64,000 nucleotides of DNA from Bradyrhizobium betae (GTDB lineage: Bacteria; Pseudomonadota; Alphaproteobacteria; Rhizobiales; Xanthobacteraceae). The stretch is taken from NCBI RefSeq assembly GCF_004123905.1, contig NZ_MZXW01000053.1:124001-188000 (forward strand). Direction: 5' to 3'. Shown here in pieces: positions 1 through 9,198 of the stretch. The notes below the pieces were generated by a model. It was not told the DNA's origin, made no database searches, and saw only the letters and a list, made by a program, of their open reading frames with translations. How positions within the stretch are numbered: the stretch's first letter is position 1; every line of letters begins with the position of its first letter. Made by a program: the position numbers and the translations under genes.

Positions 1-1502
1 CAAACACGCTCAGCGCGGCCTCGTCCTTCAACGTGGCCTCCGGCGGCACGCTCGACCTCGCCGGCTTCAACCAGACGCTGGCATCGCTTGGCAATGCCGG
101 CATTGTTACGCTCGGCGGCGCGCCGGGAACGACGCTCACCGTGACCGGCAATTACGTGGGCAATGGCGGCACCGCGCAGCTCAACAGCCGGCTCGGCGGC
201 GACAGTTCGCCGACTGACCTGTTGCGGGTGCAGGGAAGCACGTCGGGCACATCGTCGCTGCGCGTCACCAATGTGGGCGGCGCCGGTGCGCAGACCGTCG
301 AAGGCATCAAGGTGGTCGACGTCGTCGGCGCGTCCAATGGCAGCTTCGCGCTTCTCGGCAACTACGTGTTGCACGGCGAGCAGGCGGTGGTTGGCGGCGT
401 CTATGCCTACACATTGCAGAAGAATGGCATCGCCAGTCCCGGTGACGGCGATTGGTATCTGCGCTCGAGCCTGATCAATCCGCCGGTCTCGGCACCTTCC
501 GGTCCGCTCTACCAGCCCGGCATTCCCCTCTACGAGAACTATGCGCAGGTACTGCTCGGCATGAACGATCTGCCGACGCTGCAGCAGCGTGCCGGCAACC
601 GCTATTGGGGCGGCAGCGATGCGATGGCGCGCGCCGGTGCCGCGCCGGCGACAGCCGCGGCTTCGCCGGCGTCCACGGCGTTCTGGGGCCGCATCGAGGG
701 CGGGCATTCCGACTTGCAGCCCTCCAACACCACCGGTTCGACCTACAAAGCCGATCATTTGAAAGTGCAGACGGGCCTCGATGGTCTCGCCCTGGAGAAC
801 GAGCGAGGGCGGCTGATCGTCGGCCTCACCGCGCAATATGGCCTGACGACCGCCGATGTCGCCTCGTTCTACGGCAATGGTCGTCTCCGCGTCGAGGGAA
901 CGGGCGTCGGCGGCACGTTGACCTGGTATGGCGACAACGGCTTCTATGTCGACGGTCAGGCGCAGTCGATATTCTACCGCAGCGATCTGTCTTCCGTGCT
1001 GGCTGGTAGCCTGACCCACGGCAACGAAGGGGTCGGTTATGCCATCAGCGCCGAAACCGGCAAGCGCATCGGTTTTGGCAACGGCTGGTCGCTGACGCCG
1101 CAGGCGCAGCTTTCCTATGCGAAGGTCGCTTTCGATGGTTTTGCCGACCGGTTCGGTGCGTCGGTGTCACTGCGCGATGGCGACAGCCTGCTCGGCCGGG
1201 CCGGGCTTGCGCTCGACCATCAGAAGACCTGGAACGACGGCACGGGCATCGTGCGATCCGACATCTACGGCATCGCAAATCTGCGCTACGAATTCTTCAA
1301 CGGCACCAAGGTCGATGTCGCGGGCATCGGCTTTGCCAATGCGCAGGATCGGTTGTGGGCCAGCATCGGCGGCGGCGGCACCTACAGTTGGGCCAACGGG
1401 CGTTACGCTATCTTCGGCGAGGTGTCCTACAATGCGAGCCTCAACGACGGGTCGGACAACCGCAATTACAAGGGCACCGGCGGCTTTCGCACCACGTGGT
1501 GA
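1..1502 (+). CDS. Autotransporter C-terminal region (5'-truncated by window edge)
   Basis: The reading frame is open from base 3, so the true start lies left of the window; about 499 residues are visible. The first ~150 residues are Gly/Ala/Thr-rich and repetitive (GTLDLAGFNQTL), as in the beta-helical passenger of type V secretion proteins. A linker (PLYENYAQVLLG, then LPTLQQRAGNRYW) is typical of the junction before an autotransporter barrel. The last ~280 residues alternate aromatic and hydrophobic residues and end in FRTTW, a terminal aromatic as expected for BamA-recognised outer-membrane barrels. The protein should lie in the outer membrane and display or release its passenger. Passenger function cannot be told from this fragment. 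Confidence 0.9.
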   Translation, partial: NTLSAASSFNVASGGTLDLAGFNQTLASLGNAGIVTLGGAPGTTLTVTGNYVGNGGTAQLNSRLGGDSSPTDLLRVQGSTSGTSSLRVTNVGGAGAQTVEGIKVVDVVGASNGSFALLGNYVLHGEQAVVGGVYAYTLQKNGIASPGDGDWYLRSSLINPPVSAPSGPLYQPGIPLYENYAQVLLGMNDLPTLQQRAGNRYWGGSDAMARAGAAPATAAASPASTAFWGRIEGGHSDLQPSNTTGSTYKADHLKVQTGLDGLALENERGRLIVGLTAQYGLTTADVASFYGNGRLRVEGTGVGGTLTWYGDNGFYVDGQAQSIFYRSDLSSVLAGSLTHGNEGVGYAISAETGKRIGFGNGWSLTPQAQLSYAKVAFDGFADRFGASVSLRDGDSLLGRAGLALDHQKTWNDGTGIVRSDIYGIANLRYEFFNGTKVDVAGIGFANAQDRLWASIGGGGTYSWANGRYAIFGEVSYNASLNDGSDNRNYKGTGGFRTTW

Positions 1503-1773
1503 GCCATCCGCTCACCGAGCGCACTGCGCTTCGTAACGTTCCGTTGCGCTCTTCTGTCGCAGCACGCCGGGATGGAACCAGGATAACAATCCGGTGAGTC
1601 CGCAAAAGTCTCTACAACTCAGCGCGATAGCTCGTGTGACATTGAGCCGCCCGCGCCATCCGTTGCGTCGCAGCACGTCCATTCTATGTTGACGGCAACA
1701 GTCGCGCGGAATCGCCCAGAACGGGCTCGCGCGGAACGTGATCAGTTTCAACAATATCGGGGCACTTAACTTC

Positions 1774-2967
1774 ATGTCAGGACTTCGCGCGCGATCGGCA
1801 TGCGTTGCAATGATGCTCGCGACCTTTGCGCCGCTGCTCGCGGCTTGCGACGAATCGAATTCCGCCATTTCCGCTGCCCAGCCCGCCGATCCCGACGTCA
1901 GCGTCGTCACCGTGAAGCCGCAGCCCCGCGCGGTCGTGCGTGAGCTGCCGGGCCGCATTGCGCCAACGCGCGTCTCCGAGGTGCGGCCGCGTATCTCCGG
2001 CATCGTGGTCGAGCGCCTGTTCCGTCAGGGCAGCGAGGTGAAGGCCGGCGATCCGCTTTATCGCATCGATCCGCGTCCGTTCGAGGTCGAGGTGATGGCC
2101 AACGAGGCCGGGCTCGCCAAGGCCGACGCCGCTCTGATGCAGGCCAGGCAGCAGGCGCATCGCATCGCCACGCTCACCAGCCAACGTGCCGCGCCCGAGG
2201 CCGAGAACGAGAAGGCTGTTGCCGCCGAACGCCAAGCCTATGCTGAAGTCGAAGGACGCAAGGCCGACCTCGCGCGCGCAAAGCTCAATCTGGACTATGC
2301 CACCGTGCGCGCGCCGATCGACGGCGTGGTCGGTGCGGCGCTCGTCAGCGAGGGCGCGCTGGTCGTGCAGAACGAAACCAATCTCGCCACCGTCCAGCAG
2401 CTCGATCCGATCTATGCCGACTTCACCCAGTCGGTGACCGAGCTCAACCAGCTCCGCCGCGCCTTCGAGAGCGGCGATCTCGATCGCATCGAGGCCGATG
2501 CGGTCAAGGTGCGCCTCGTGCTCGACGACAACACGGTTTATTCACTGGACGGCAAGCTGTTGTTCTCCGAGGCCAAGGTGGATGCCCATACCGGCCAGGT
2601 GACCTTGCGCGGCGAGTTCCGCAACCCCAAGCGCGAGCTGCTGCCGGGCATGTATGTCCGCGTCCGCCTCGACCAGGGTCTCGACTCCGACGCCATCGCG
2701 GTGCCGCAGCAGGCGATCCAGCGCAATGGCGGCGGCGGCAGCGAAGTGTTCGTGGTCAAGGACGACAACCGCATCGCGGTGCAGCCGGTGCGTACCGGCT
2801 CGGTGCAGGACGGCGTCTGGTTCGTCACCGAAGGCCTGAAGGCCGGCGACAAGGTCGTGGTCGAAGGGTTCCAGAAGTTCGCAGCCGGCGACAAGGTCAC
2901 GCCGCAATCCTGGTCCGAGGCCGAGGCGAGCGCAGACAACCGCCACGCCCTCAAGGTCACGCGGTAA
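1774..2967 (+). CDS. RND efflux periplasmic adaptor (MexA/AcrA family lipoprotein)
   Basis: This is the membrane-fusion subunit of a tripartite RND efflux pump and links the inner-membrane pump to an outer-membrane channel. An N-terminal signal ends in lipobox LLAAC, so the mature protein is probably a lipoprotein anchored in the inner membrane. A lipoyl half-motif (IDPRPFEVEV), an alpha-helical hairpin rich in Ala/Glu/Gln, the second half-motif (YATVRAPIDGVVG) and a C-terminal beta-barrel (LLPGMYVRVRL) follow in the expected order. I chose the ATG at 1774 because the signal peptide begins there; an in-frame GTG at 1738 would add 12 residues. The pump gene follows 6 bases after the stop. No outer-membrane channel gene is adjacent, so a shared TolC-type channel is likely. 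Confidence 0.95.
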   Translation: MSGLRARSACVAMMLATFAPLLAACDESNSAISAAQPADPDVSVVTVKPQPRAVVRELPGRIAPTRVSEVRPRISGIVVERLFRQGSEVKAGDPLYRIDPRPFEVEVMANEAGLAKADAALMQARQQAHRIATLTSQRAAPEAENEKAVAAERQAYAEVEGRKADLARAKLNLDYATVRAPIDGVVGAALVSEGALVVQNETNLATVQQLDPIYADFTQSVTELNQLRRAFESGDLDRIEADAVKVRLVLDDNTVYSLDGKLLFSEAKVDAHTGQVTLRGEFRNPKRELLPGMYVRVRLDQGLDSDAIAVPQQAIQRNGGGGSEVFVVKDDNRIAVQPVRTGSVQDGVWFVTEGLKAGDKVVVEGFQKFAAGDKVTPQSWSEAEASADNRHALKVTR

Positions 2968-2973
2968 CGCGCC

Positions 2974-5900
2974 ATGCCGAGCTTCTTCATCGACAGGCCG
3001 ATCTTCGCCTGGGTCGTCGCGCTGTTCATCTGCTTGATCGGCGCGATCGCGGTGCCGTTGCTGCCGATCGCGCAATATCCGATCATCGCGCCGCCCTCGA
3101 TCTCGATCTCGACCAGCTATCCCGGCGCCTCGCCGGAAAACCTCTACAACAGCGTCACGCGGCTGATCGAGGAGGAGCTCAACGGCGCCTCCGGCATTCT
3201 CAATTTCGAATCGACCAGCGACTCGCTCGGCCAGGTCGAGATCATCGCCAATTTCCAGCCGGGCACCGACACCAGCGCGGCCTCGGTCGAGGTGCAGAAC
3301 CGCATCAAGCGCGTCGAGGCGCGGCTGCCGCGCGCGGTGATCCAGCAGGGTATCTTGATCGAGGAAGCCTCGAGTGCGGTGCTCCAGATCATCACGCTGA
3401 ACTCGACCGACGGCAGCCTCGACGAGGTCGGTCTCGGCGACTTCATGATCCGCAACGTGCTGGGCGAAATCCGCCGTATCCCCGGCGTCGGCCGCGCCAC
3501 TCTCTATTCGACCGAACGTTCGCTGCGTGTCTGGGTCGATCCGGCAAAGCTGGTCGGCTATGGCTTGACCGCCGACGACGTCAACAAGGCGATATCAGCG
3601 CAGAACGCACAGGTCGCCTCGGGCAGCATCGGCGCCGAGCCATCGACGTCGAGCCAGCGCACCTCCGCGCTGGTGCTGGTCAAGGGCCAGCTCTCCTCGC
3701 CCGATGAATTCGGCGCGATCATCCTGCGCGCCAACCCCGATGGTTCGACCGTACGCCTGCGCGATGTCGCGCGCATCGAGGTCGGCGGCCTTAGCTACCA
3801 GTTCAACACGCGGCTCGACGGCAAGCCGACCGCCGGTCTCTCCGTGCTGATGTCGCCGACCGGCAACGCGCTCGCGACCGCGAGCGCGGTCGAGGAGAAG
3901 ATGAAGGAGCTGTCGCGCTTCTTCCCGGCCAACATCGCCTACGAGATCCCCTACAACATCACGCCCGTAGTCGAGGCCTCGATCAAGAAGGTGCTGACGA
4001 CGCTGTTAGAGGCCGTGGTGCTGGTGTTCGTGGTGATGTTCCTGTTCCTCCAGAACATCCGCTACACCATCATCCCCACCATCGTGGTGCCGGTGGCGCT
4101 GCTGGGCACCTGTAGCGTGCTGCTGCTTGCCGGCTATTCCATCAACATGCTCTCGATGTTCGGCATGGTGCTCGCGGTCGGCATCCTCGTCGACGACGCC
4201 ATCGTCGTGGTCGAAAATGTCGAGCGCATCATGAGCGAGGAGGGGTTGCCGCCGAAGGACGCGACACGCAAGGCGATGTCGCAGATATCAGGCGCCATCA
4301 TCGGCATCACCTTGGTCCTGATGGCGGTGTTCGTGCCGATGGCGTTCTTCCCGGGTTCGGTCGGCATCATCTACCGCCAGTTCTCGGTGACCATGGTGGC
4401 CGCGATCGGCTTCTCCGCGTTCCTCGCGCTGTCGCTGACGCCCGCGCTGTGCGCGACCTTGCTCAAGCCCGTCACGGCCGGCCACGGTCATGCGAAGAAG
4501 GGCGTGTTCGGCTGGTTCAACCGCACGCTCGAAGGCGGCAAGGAAGGCTATTCCCGCACCGTCGGCTTCTCGCTGAAGCGCACCGGGCGGCTGATGCTGG
4601 TCTATGTCGCCCTGCTGGTTGGCCTGTCCTGGGCCTTCGTCAGCCTGCCCGGCGGCTTCCTGCCCGTCGACGACCAGGGCTTTGTCACCACCGACGTGCA
4701 GACGCCGTCGGATTCGTCCTACGGCCGCACCGAAGCCGTGATCGAGAAGGTCGAAAAATACCTGGCGCAGCGGCCGGGCGTCGACAACGTCACCTTCCTC
4801 ACCGGCTTCAGCTTCTCCGGCCAGGGCATGAACACCGCGCAGGCCTTCATCACCTTGAAGGACTGGTCGGAGCGCGGGCCGAAGGAGTCGGCCGCGGCAA
4901 TCGTCGCCGACATCAACCGCGATTTGGGGTCGTCGATCCGCGACGCGAAGATCTCGGCGCTGCAGCCGCCGCCGATCGACAATCTCGGCAACTCCTCGGG
5001 CTTCTCGTTCCGTCTCCAGGACCGCGGCCAGAAGGGCTATCCGGCCCTGATGCGCGCCGCCGACCAGTTGATCGCGGAAGCCAATGCGAGCTCCGTGCTG
5101 CAGAAGGTCTATGTCGAAGGCCTGCCCGAGGCCGGCGTGGTCAATCTCGTGATCGACCGCGAGAAGGCCGGCGCCTTCGGCGTCACCTTCGAGGACATCA
5201 ACAACACGATCTCGACCAATCTCGGCTCGAACTACATCAACGACTTCCCGAACCGCGGCCGCATGCAGCGCGTCGTGGTGCAGGCGGATGCCCGCGACCG
5301 CATGCGGACCGAGGACATCCTCAACTACAACGTCAAGAACAGCCGCGGCCAGCTGGTGCCGTTCTCGTCCTTCGCCACGGTGGAATGGGCGCGCGGCCCG
5401 ACGCAGATTGCCGGCTTCAACTATTATCCGGCGGTGCGCATCTCCGGTGAGGCAAAACCCGGCTTCACCTCGGGCGATGCGATTGCCGAGATGGAGAAGC
5501 TTGCCGGCAGGCTGCCGCGCGGCTTCGGCTATGAATGGACCGGCCAGTCGCTCCAGGAAAAGCTGTCGGGCTCGCAGGCGCCGTTCCTGCTCGGTCTCTC
5601 GGTGTTCGTGGTGTTCCTGTGTCTCGCCGCGCTCTACGAGAGCTGGACCATTCCGCTCGCGGTGCTGCTCACCGTGCCGCTCGGCATCGTCGGCGCCGTC
5701 GTCGCGGCGATGCTGCGCGGCCTGCCCAACGACGTCTATTTCACCGTCGGTCTCATCACCATCATTGGCCTAGCCGCCAAGGACGCGATCCTGATCATCG
5801 AGTTCGCCAAGGATCTGCGCAAGGAAGGCAAGCCGCTGGTGGACGCCACCATCGAAGCCTGCCGCCTGCGCTTCCGCCCGATCCTGATGACCGGCCTCGC

Positions 5901-6129
5901 CTTTATCTGCGGCGTGCTGCCGATGGCCATCGCGCACGGCGCCGGCGGCGCCAGCCAGCAGGCGCTCGGCAGCGTCGTGATGGGCGGCATGATCGCGGTG
6001 GTGATCCTGGCGCTGCTGATGGTGCCGGTGTTCTTTGTCTCGGTGCAGCGCGTGCTGGGCGGGGATCGGGAAGAGGCAGAAAAGCAGAAGGCCGAGACGT
6101 ACGGGCCGCCCGCGCCGGCCAAGCTGTAA
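2974..6129 (+). CDS. RND multidrug efflux pump, inner-membrane permease (AcrB/MexB, HAE1 family)
   Basis: A 1051-residue proton-driven transporter, the usual length for HAE1 pumps. The N-terminus (MPSFFIDRPIFAWVVAL) is the standard AcrB start, with TM1 following. TM4 carries the proton-relay acidic pair in GILVDDAIVVVENV. Two large periplasmic loops separate TM1/TM2 and TM7/TM8, and the C-terminal half repeats the membrane architecture (AALYESWTIPLAVLL, AAKDAILIIEFAKDL). It is co-transcribed with the adaptor just upstream. The substrate range cannot be predicted, but drugs, plant phenolics or flavonoids are typical substrates of such pumps in rhizobia. No local TetR or other repressor gene is seen. 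Confidence 0.97.
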   Translation: MPSFFIDRPIFAWVVALFICLIGAIAVPLLPIAQYPIIAPPSISISTSYPGASPENLYNSVTRLIEEELNGASGILNFESTSDSLGQVEIIANFQPGTDTSAASVEVQNRIKRVEARLPRAVIQQGILIEEASSAVLQIITLNSTDGSLDEVGLGDFMIRNVLGEIRRIPGVGRATLYSTERSLRVWVDPAKLVGYGLTADDVNKAISAQNAQVASGSIGAEPSTSSQRTSALVLVKGQLSSPDEFGAIILRANPDGSTVRLRDVARIEVGGLSYQFNTRLDGKPTAGLSVLMSPTGNALATASAVEEKMKELSRFFPANIAYEIPYNITPVVEASIKKVLTTLLEAVVLVFVVMFLFLQNIRYTIIPTIVVPVALLGTCSVLLLAGYSINMLSMFGMVLAVGILVDDAIVVVENVERIMSEEGLPPKDATRKAMSQISGAIIGITLVLMAVFVPMAFFPGSVGIIYRQFSVTMVAAIGFSAFLALSLTPALCATLLKPVTAGHGHAKKGVFGWFNRTLEGGKEGYSRTVGFSLKRTGRLMLVYVALLVGLSWAFVSLPGGFLPVDDQGFVTTDVQTPSDSSYGRTEAVIEKVEKYLAQRPGVDNVTFLTGFSFSGQGMNTAQAFITLKDWSERGPKESAAAIVADINRDLGSSIRDAKISALQPPPIDNLGNSSGFSFRLQDRGQKGYPALMRAADQLIAEANASSVLQKVYVEGLPEAGVVNLVIDREKAGAFGVTFEDINNTISTNLGSNYINDFPNRGRMQRVVVQADARDRMRTEDILNYNVKNSRGQLVPFSSFATVEWARGPTQIAGFNYYPAVRISGEAKPGFTSGDAIAEMEKLAGRLPRGFGYEWTGQSLQEKLSGSQAPFLLGLSVFVVFLCLAALYESWTIPLAVLLTVPLGIVGAVVAAMLRGLPNDVYFTVGLITIIGLAAKDAILIIEFAKDLRKEGKPLVDATIEACRLRFRPILMTGLAFICGVLPMAIAHGAGGASQQALGSVVMGGMIAVVILALLMVPVFFVSVQRVLGGDREEAEKQKAETYGPPAPAKL

Positions 6130-6136
6130 CGTGAGA

Positions 6137-6239
6137 TGTCATGTCCCGCGTAGGCGGGGCATCCAGTACGCCGCGGCCTTTCCGTATCCAACAGACGTCT
6201 CTGGAATACTGGATCATCCGCCTTCGCGGATGATGACAG
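6137..6239. repeat. Palindromic intergenic repeat, family A (copy 1)
   Basis: An imperfect palindrome: ATCCAGTA on the left is answered by TACTGGAT on the right, each flanked by further complementary G/C-rich arms (CCGCGTAGGCGGGG; CATCCGCCTTCGCGGATG). A second copy sits at 19372-19495 with the same core order. It occupies most of the 300-base gap between the RND pump and the AAA ATPase gene. It resembles the abundant extragenic palindromes of Bradyrhizobium and codes for nothing visible. Confidence 0.8.
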
Positions 6240-6434
6240 TCGGGTTTGGAGCGGCCCTCTTCGCCCAGACTGCTCAGCACATTCGCCTGCGCTGGTGAGA
6301 GTCGGCCACTGAACGCCGGATCGGCCGGCTTGCTTTCTCGTGGGTGTCAATCCAGACTGCATCCCTGGATTGAACGAATGCGCATTCACGCGACATCGTG
6401 ACTGCACACACCGCCCGCCGATTGAGAGGATGTG

Positions 6435-7562
6435 ATGCGTCCGACCGACATTGCGATCTCCAACTATCGCTCCATCCGGCGGCTCTCCATTCCCATCCAC
6501 CCCTTGTCCGTGTTTGTGGGTGAGAATGGTGTCGGCAAATCCAATCTCTACAAGTCCCTGTCGCTGTTGCGCGACGCGGCGACCGGGCGGATCACGCGGA
6601 CGATCGCCGACGAAGGCGGATTGAATTCGGTCTGCTGGTCGGGTATCCGCAAACGCGGCGAGGACGGGCGACTGCAATTGTCGGCCAGATTCGATCGCCT
6701 GAAATATTCCATTGAGATCGGATTTCCCAGCCCGCTTTCGGCGTCGTTTGCCGGCGAGCCGATGATCAAGGAAGAAAGCATCGAGACGACGCAGGGCAAA
6801 CGAACGGTTAAACTAATGGAGCGGAAGAATTCGCTCGTCAGCGTCCGCGATGACAGCGGCGCATGGGTCAACCACAAGGACGCGGTGCTGCCGTCCGAGC
6901 CGGCGCTTGCGGGCTTTTACAACGGCAAGGAATGCCCCGAGATCGATCTGATCAGAAACGCGATGCTGGGCTGGCGCTTCTATCACGATTTCCGTACCGA
7001 TCCGGCATCGCTGATCCGAAAGCCCTGCCTCGCGATCACGACGCCCTCGCTCAGCGCTGATGGAAGCGATCTGGCTGCCGCCCTGGCGACACTTTATACC
7101 ATTCGGCAGGACGCCACCGACATCCAGGACGCGATCCAGGATGCATTCCCGGGCGCCGAGCTCAGTGCATGGGAAAACAACGGCGTGTGCGAATTCGCTC
7201 TGCAGCTGGAGGACATGCCGCGGCCGTTCGGGGCGCATGAACTGTCCGACGGGACGCTGAAATACATCTGTTTGCTCGCGGTGTTCATGGGCTATCGGCT
7301 GCCGCCGTTCATCGCGCTGAACGAACCCGAGACCAGCCTGCATCCGTCGCTGCTGGCGCCATTGGCCCGGCTGATCGCCAAGGCTTCACACCGCGCCGAC
7401 ATCTGGATCGTCACCCATTCGGAACAACTGATGGAGGCGTTGCGAAGCGAGAGTGCGGTCCCAATTCGCCGTGTCATCAAGTCCAAAGGCGCCACGAATA
7501 TCGAGGGCTTGACGATGGCCGGTGAATATCGCGAGGAGGAGCCGGACGATGATGACTCTTAG
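6435..7562 (+). CDS. AAA family ATPase (RecF/OLD-like, no TOPRIM)
   Basis: A 375-residue SMC/RecF-type ATPase. Walker A is GENGVGKSN near residue 30; the signature-like segment is ELSDGTLKYICL; Walker B is ALNEPETSLHP, followed by the H-loop region WIVTHSEQL. The Walker B has Asn where most relatives have Asp (NEPE rather than DEPE). No TOPRIM or nuclease domain follows, so it is an AAA_21-type stand-alone ATPase. The ATG at 6435 has GAGAGG five bases upstream; an overlapping GTG three bases earlier is less likely. It stands alone between a repeat and the VOC gene. Relatives often sit in defence or toxin-antitoxin contexts, but no partner gene is visible here, so the function is unknown. Confidence 0.85.
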   Translation: MRPTDIAISNYRSIRRLSIPIHPLSVFVGENGVGKSNLYKSLSLLRDAATGRITRTIADEGGLNSVCWSGIRKRGEDGRLQLSARFDRLKYSIEIGFPSPLSASFAGEPMIKEESIETTQGKRTVKLMERKNSLVSVRDDSGAWVNHKDAVLPSEPALAGFYNGKECPEIDLIRNAMLGWRFYHDFRTDPASLIRKPCLAITTPSLSADGSDLAAALATLYTIRQDATDIQDAIQDAFPGAELSAWENNGVCEFALQLEDMPRPFGAHELSDGTLKYICLLAVFMGYRLPPFIALNEPETSLHPSLLAPLARLIAKASHRADIWIVTHSEQLMEALRSESAVPIRRVIKSKGATNIEGLTMAGEYREEEPDDDDS

Positions 7563-7754
7563 GCCGTGTACTCATAACCCGTGGGCCATGTCCGCGTTGC
7601 GCCGATAACGACCACCTTTGTGCAGCCACAGCAAATGACGCGATGGACCGCAAGCGGTCGTCAAAGCGCGCCGTCGATGATATCCGTTTTTCCTGCGAGA
7701 GAGCAGTGTTGTGCTTAAGCGCACTGCATCGATTGCGAATGAGGGAGGAAAGCC

Positions 7755-8189
7755 ATGGGAACACCACCAGATAGATTACCAACTGGCGGCTTTGCGCGGC
7801 TCGTCCCCGAACTGGACGTGTTTGACCTGGAACAGAGCAAGAATTTTTGGTGCAATATACTCGGTTTCCAAATCGCGTATCAACGACCTGAAAATCGCTT
7901 CATGTACATCGAGCTACAAGGATGCCAGGTCATGCTGAACCAGCAAAATGGTAACTGGGAAACTGGGCCTCTACAAAGACCTCTGGGACGCGGGATCAAC
8001 TTTCAGATGTTCGTTGATTCCGTGGCACCGCTTCTCGATGCACTGAAGCGGGAGAAATGGCCTCTCTTTAGAGAGTGTCATGACGCTTGGTATCGGGTAG
8101 CAGGAGAGGAGCGAGGCAACAGGCAATTCTTGGTCCAAGACCCTGACGGCTACCTTCTGCGTTTCGCAGAGAGTCTGGGGTCGAGGTAA
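7755..8189 (+). CDS. VOC-fold protein (glyoxalase/bleomycin-resistance family)
   Basis: A 144-residue protein of the vicinal-oxygen-chelate superfamily. It has a single VOC repeat pair: ELDVFDLEQSKNFWCNILGF at the start, RFMYIELQGCQVML in the centre, and QFLVQDPDGYLLRFAESL at the end, where the final D-P-D-G-Y-x-L-R-F pattern is diagnostic. The length and the lack of obvious paired metal-binding His/Glu suit the bleomycin-resistance-like subgroup, which sequesters a compound rather than turning it over. The ATG at 7755 is preceded by GGGAGGAA. A monocistronic unit; the substrate is unknown. Confidence 0.85.
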   Translation: MGTPPDRLPTGGFARLVPELDVFDLEQSKNFWCNILGFQIAYQRPENRFMYIELQGCQVMLNQQNGNWETGPLQRPLGRGINFQMFVDSVAPLLDALKREKWPLFRECHDAWYRVAGEERGNRQFLVQDPDGYLLRFAESLGSR

Positions 8190-8207
8190 TCTCCTCGAAC
8201 CGCATTT
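8181..8207 (+). terminator. Weak hairpin overlapping the VOC gene stop
   Basis: TCGAGG (8181-8186) pairs with CCTCGA (8193-8198) around a six-base loop, and a TTTT run lies six bases further on. The stem is short and the T-run is offset, so this is only a possible rho-independent terminator. The downstream gene converges from the minus strand. Confidence 0.3.
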
Positions 8208-8325
8208 TCGCATCGCAGCCGCGTCGAGCGCCGCGTCCGCTTCGGGTCATTTTCGGCTTCTTTGGCGGGGATCGTCGGCAGGTTGAGGTCCGTTTCTGTC
8301 CGTGCGCTCGGTCCGAAGCCTCGCT

Positions 8326-9111
8326 CTACTTCCGCAAAATCTTCACCAGCTCCCCGTGCACGTACTCATTGCCGCACACCACGTGCCCCGTAACCAGCGC
8401 ATCCCCCGGCGTCGCAATATCGCTCACGGTGCCACCGGCTTCGCGCACCATCAGCATACCGGCGGCGATGTCCCAGGATTGCAGATTGCGCTCCCAATAG
8501 CCGTCGAGGCGGCCGGCGGCGACGAAGGCGAGGTCGAGGGAGGCGGCGCCGAAGCGGCGCAAGCCTGCGACGCGGTCCTGGATCGCGGTCATCTCGCGGC
8601 GGAATTCCTCGTGGTCGCCGCGGCCGATATGGGGCAGGCCGCAGGCCACCACGCATTCGTTGAGCTGGCGGCGGCCGGCGACGCGGAGGCGCTGGTCGTT
8701 GAGGAAGGCGCCCTTGCCGCGCTCGGCGATGTAGAGCTCGTCATTGGCGGGATTGTAGATCACGCCGGCAATGATCGTGCCCTCGCGGACGAGGCCGATC
8801 GAGATCGCGAATTGCGGGATGCCGTGCAGGAAGTTGGTGGTGCCGTCGAGCGGGTCGACGATCCAGGTGTGGCTCTTGTCGCTGCCCTCGCGGGTGCCGC
8901 CTTCCTCGCCGATGAAGCCGTAGCCGGGGCGGGCCTTGGTGAGGTCCTGGTAGACGATCTCCTCGGCGCGCTTGTCGGCGAGTGTGACGAAATTGGCCGG
9001 GCCCTTCAGCGAGACCTGCAAATGCTCGATCTCGCCGAGATCGCGCTTGAGGCTGCGGCCGGCGCGGCGCGCGGCCTTGACCATGACGTTGATAGTTGCG
9101 GAATACAGCAT
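8326..9111 (-). CDS. suhB: Inositol monophosphatase family protein (SuhB-like)
   Basis: A 261-residue Mg-dependent phosphomonoesterase of the IMPase/FBPase superfamily. The metal-binding motifs are present: GEEGG (first acidic site), WIVDPLDGTTNFLHG (D-P-L-D-G-T core) and WDIAAGMLMVREAGG near the C-terminus. Likely substrates are inositol-1-phosphate or related sugar phosphates; E. coli SuhB also acts on rRNA transcription. I chose the ATG at 9111 (MLYSATINVMVKAAR, the usual family start); a TTG at 9147 would add 12 unconserved residues. It is the last gene of a long minus-strand run that begins with tkt, separated from the Sel1 gene by under 90 bases. Confidence 0.92.
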   Translation of the reverse strand: MLYSATINVMVKAARRAGRSLKRDLGEIEHLQVSLKGPANFVTLADKRAEEIVYQDLTKARPGYGFIGEEGGTREGSDKSHTWIVDPLDGTTNFLHGIPQFAISIGLVREGTIIAGVIYNPANDELYIAERGKGAFLNDQRLRVAGRRQLNECVVACGLPHIGRGDHEEFRREMTAIQDRVAGLRRFGAASLDLAFVAAGRLDGYWERNLQSWDIAAGMLMVREAGGTVSDIATPGDALVTGHVVCGNEYVHGELVKILRK

Positions 9112-9198
9112 GAGCTCTGGTCTTGATCGGAAGGGGGAGGGGCGCAAAATCGCGCCATTTGACGGGATTGCGTGCCCTGCGAGGGGCTCAAGGTCAAG

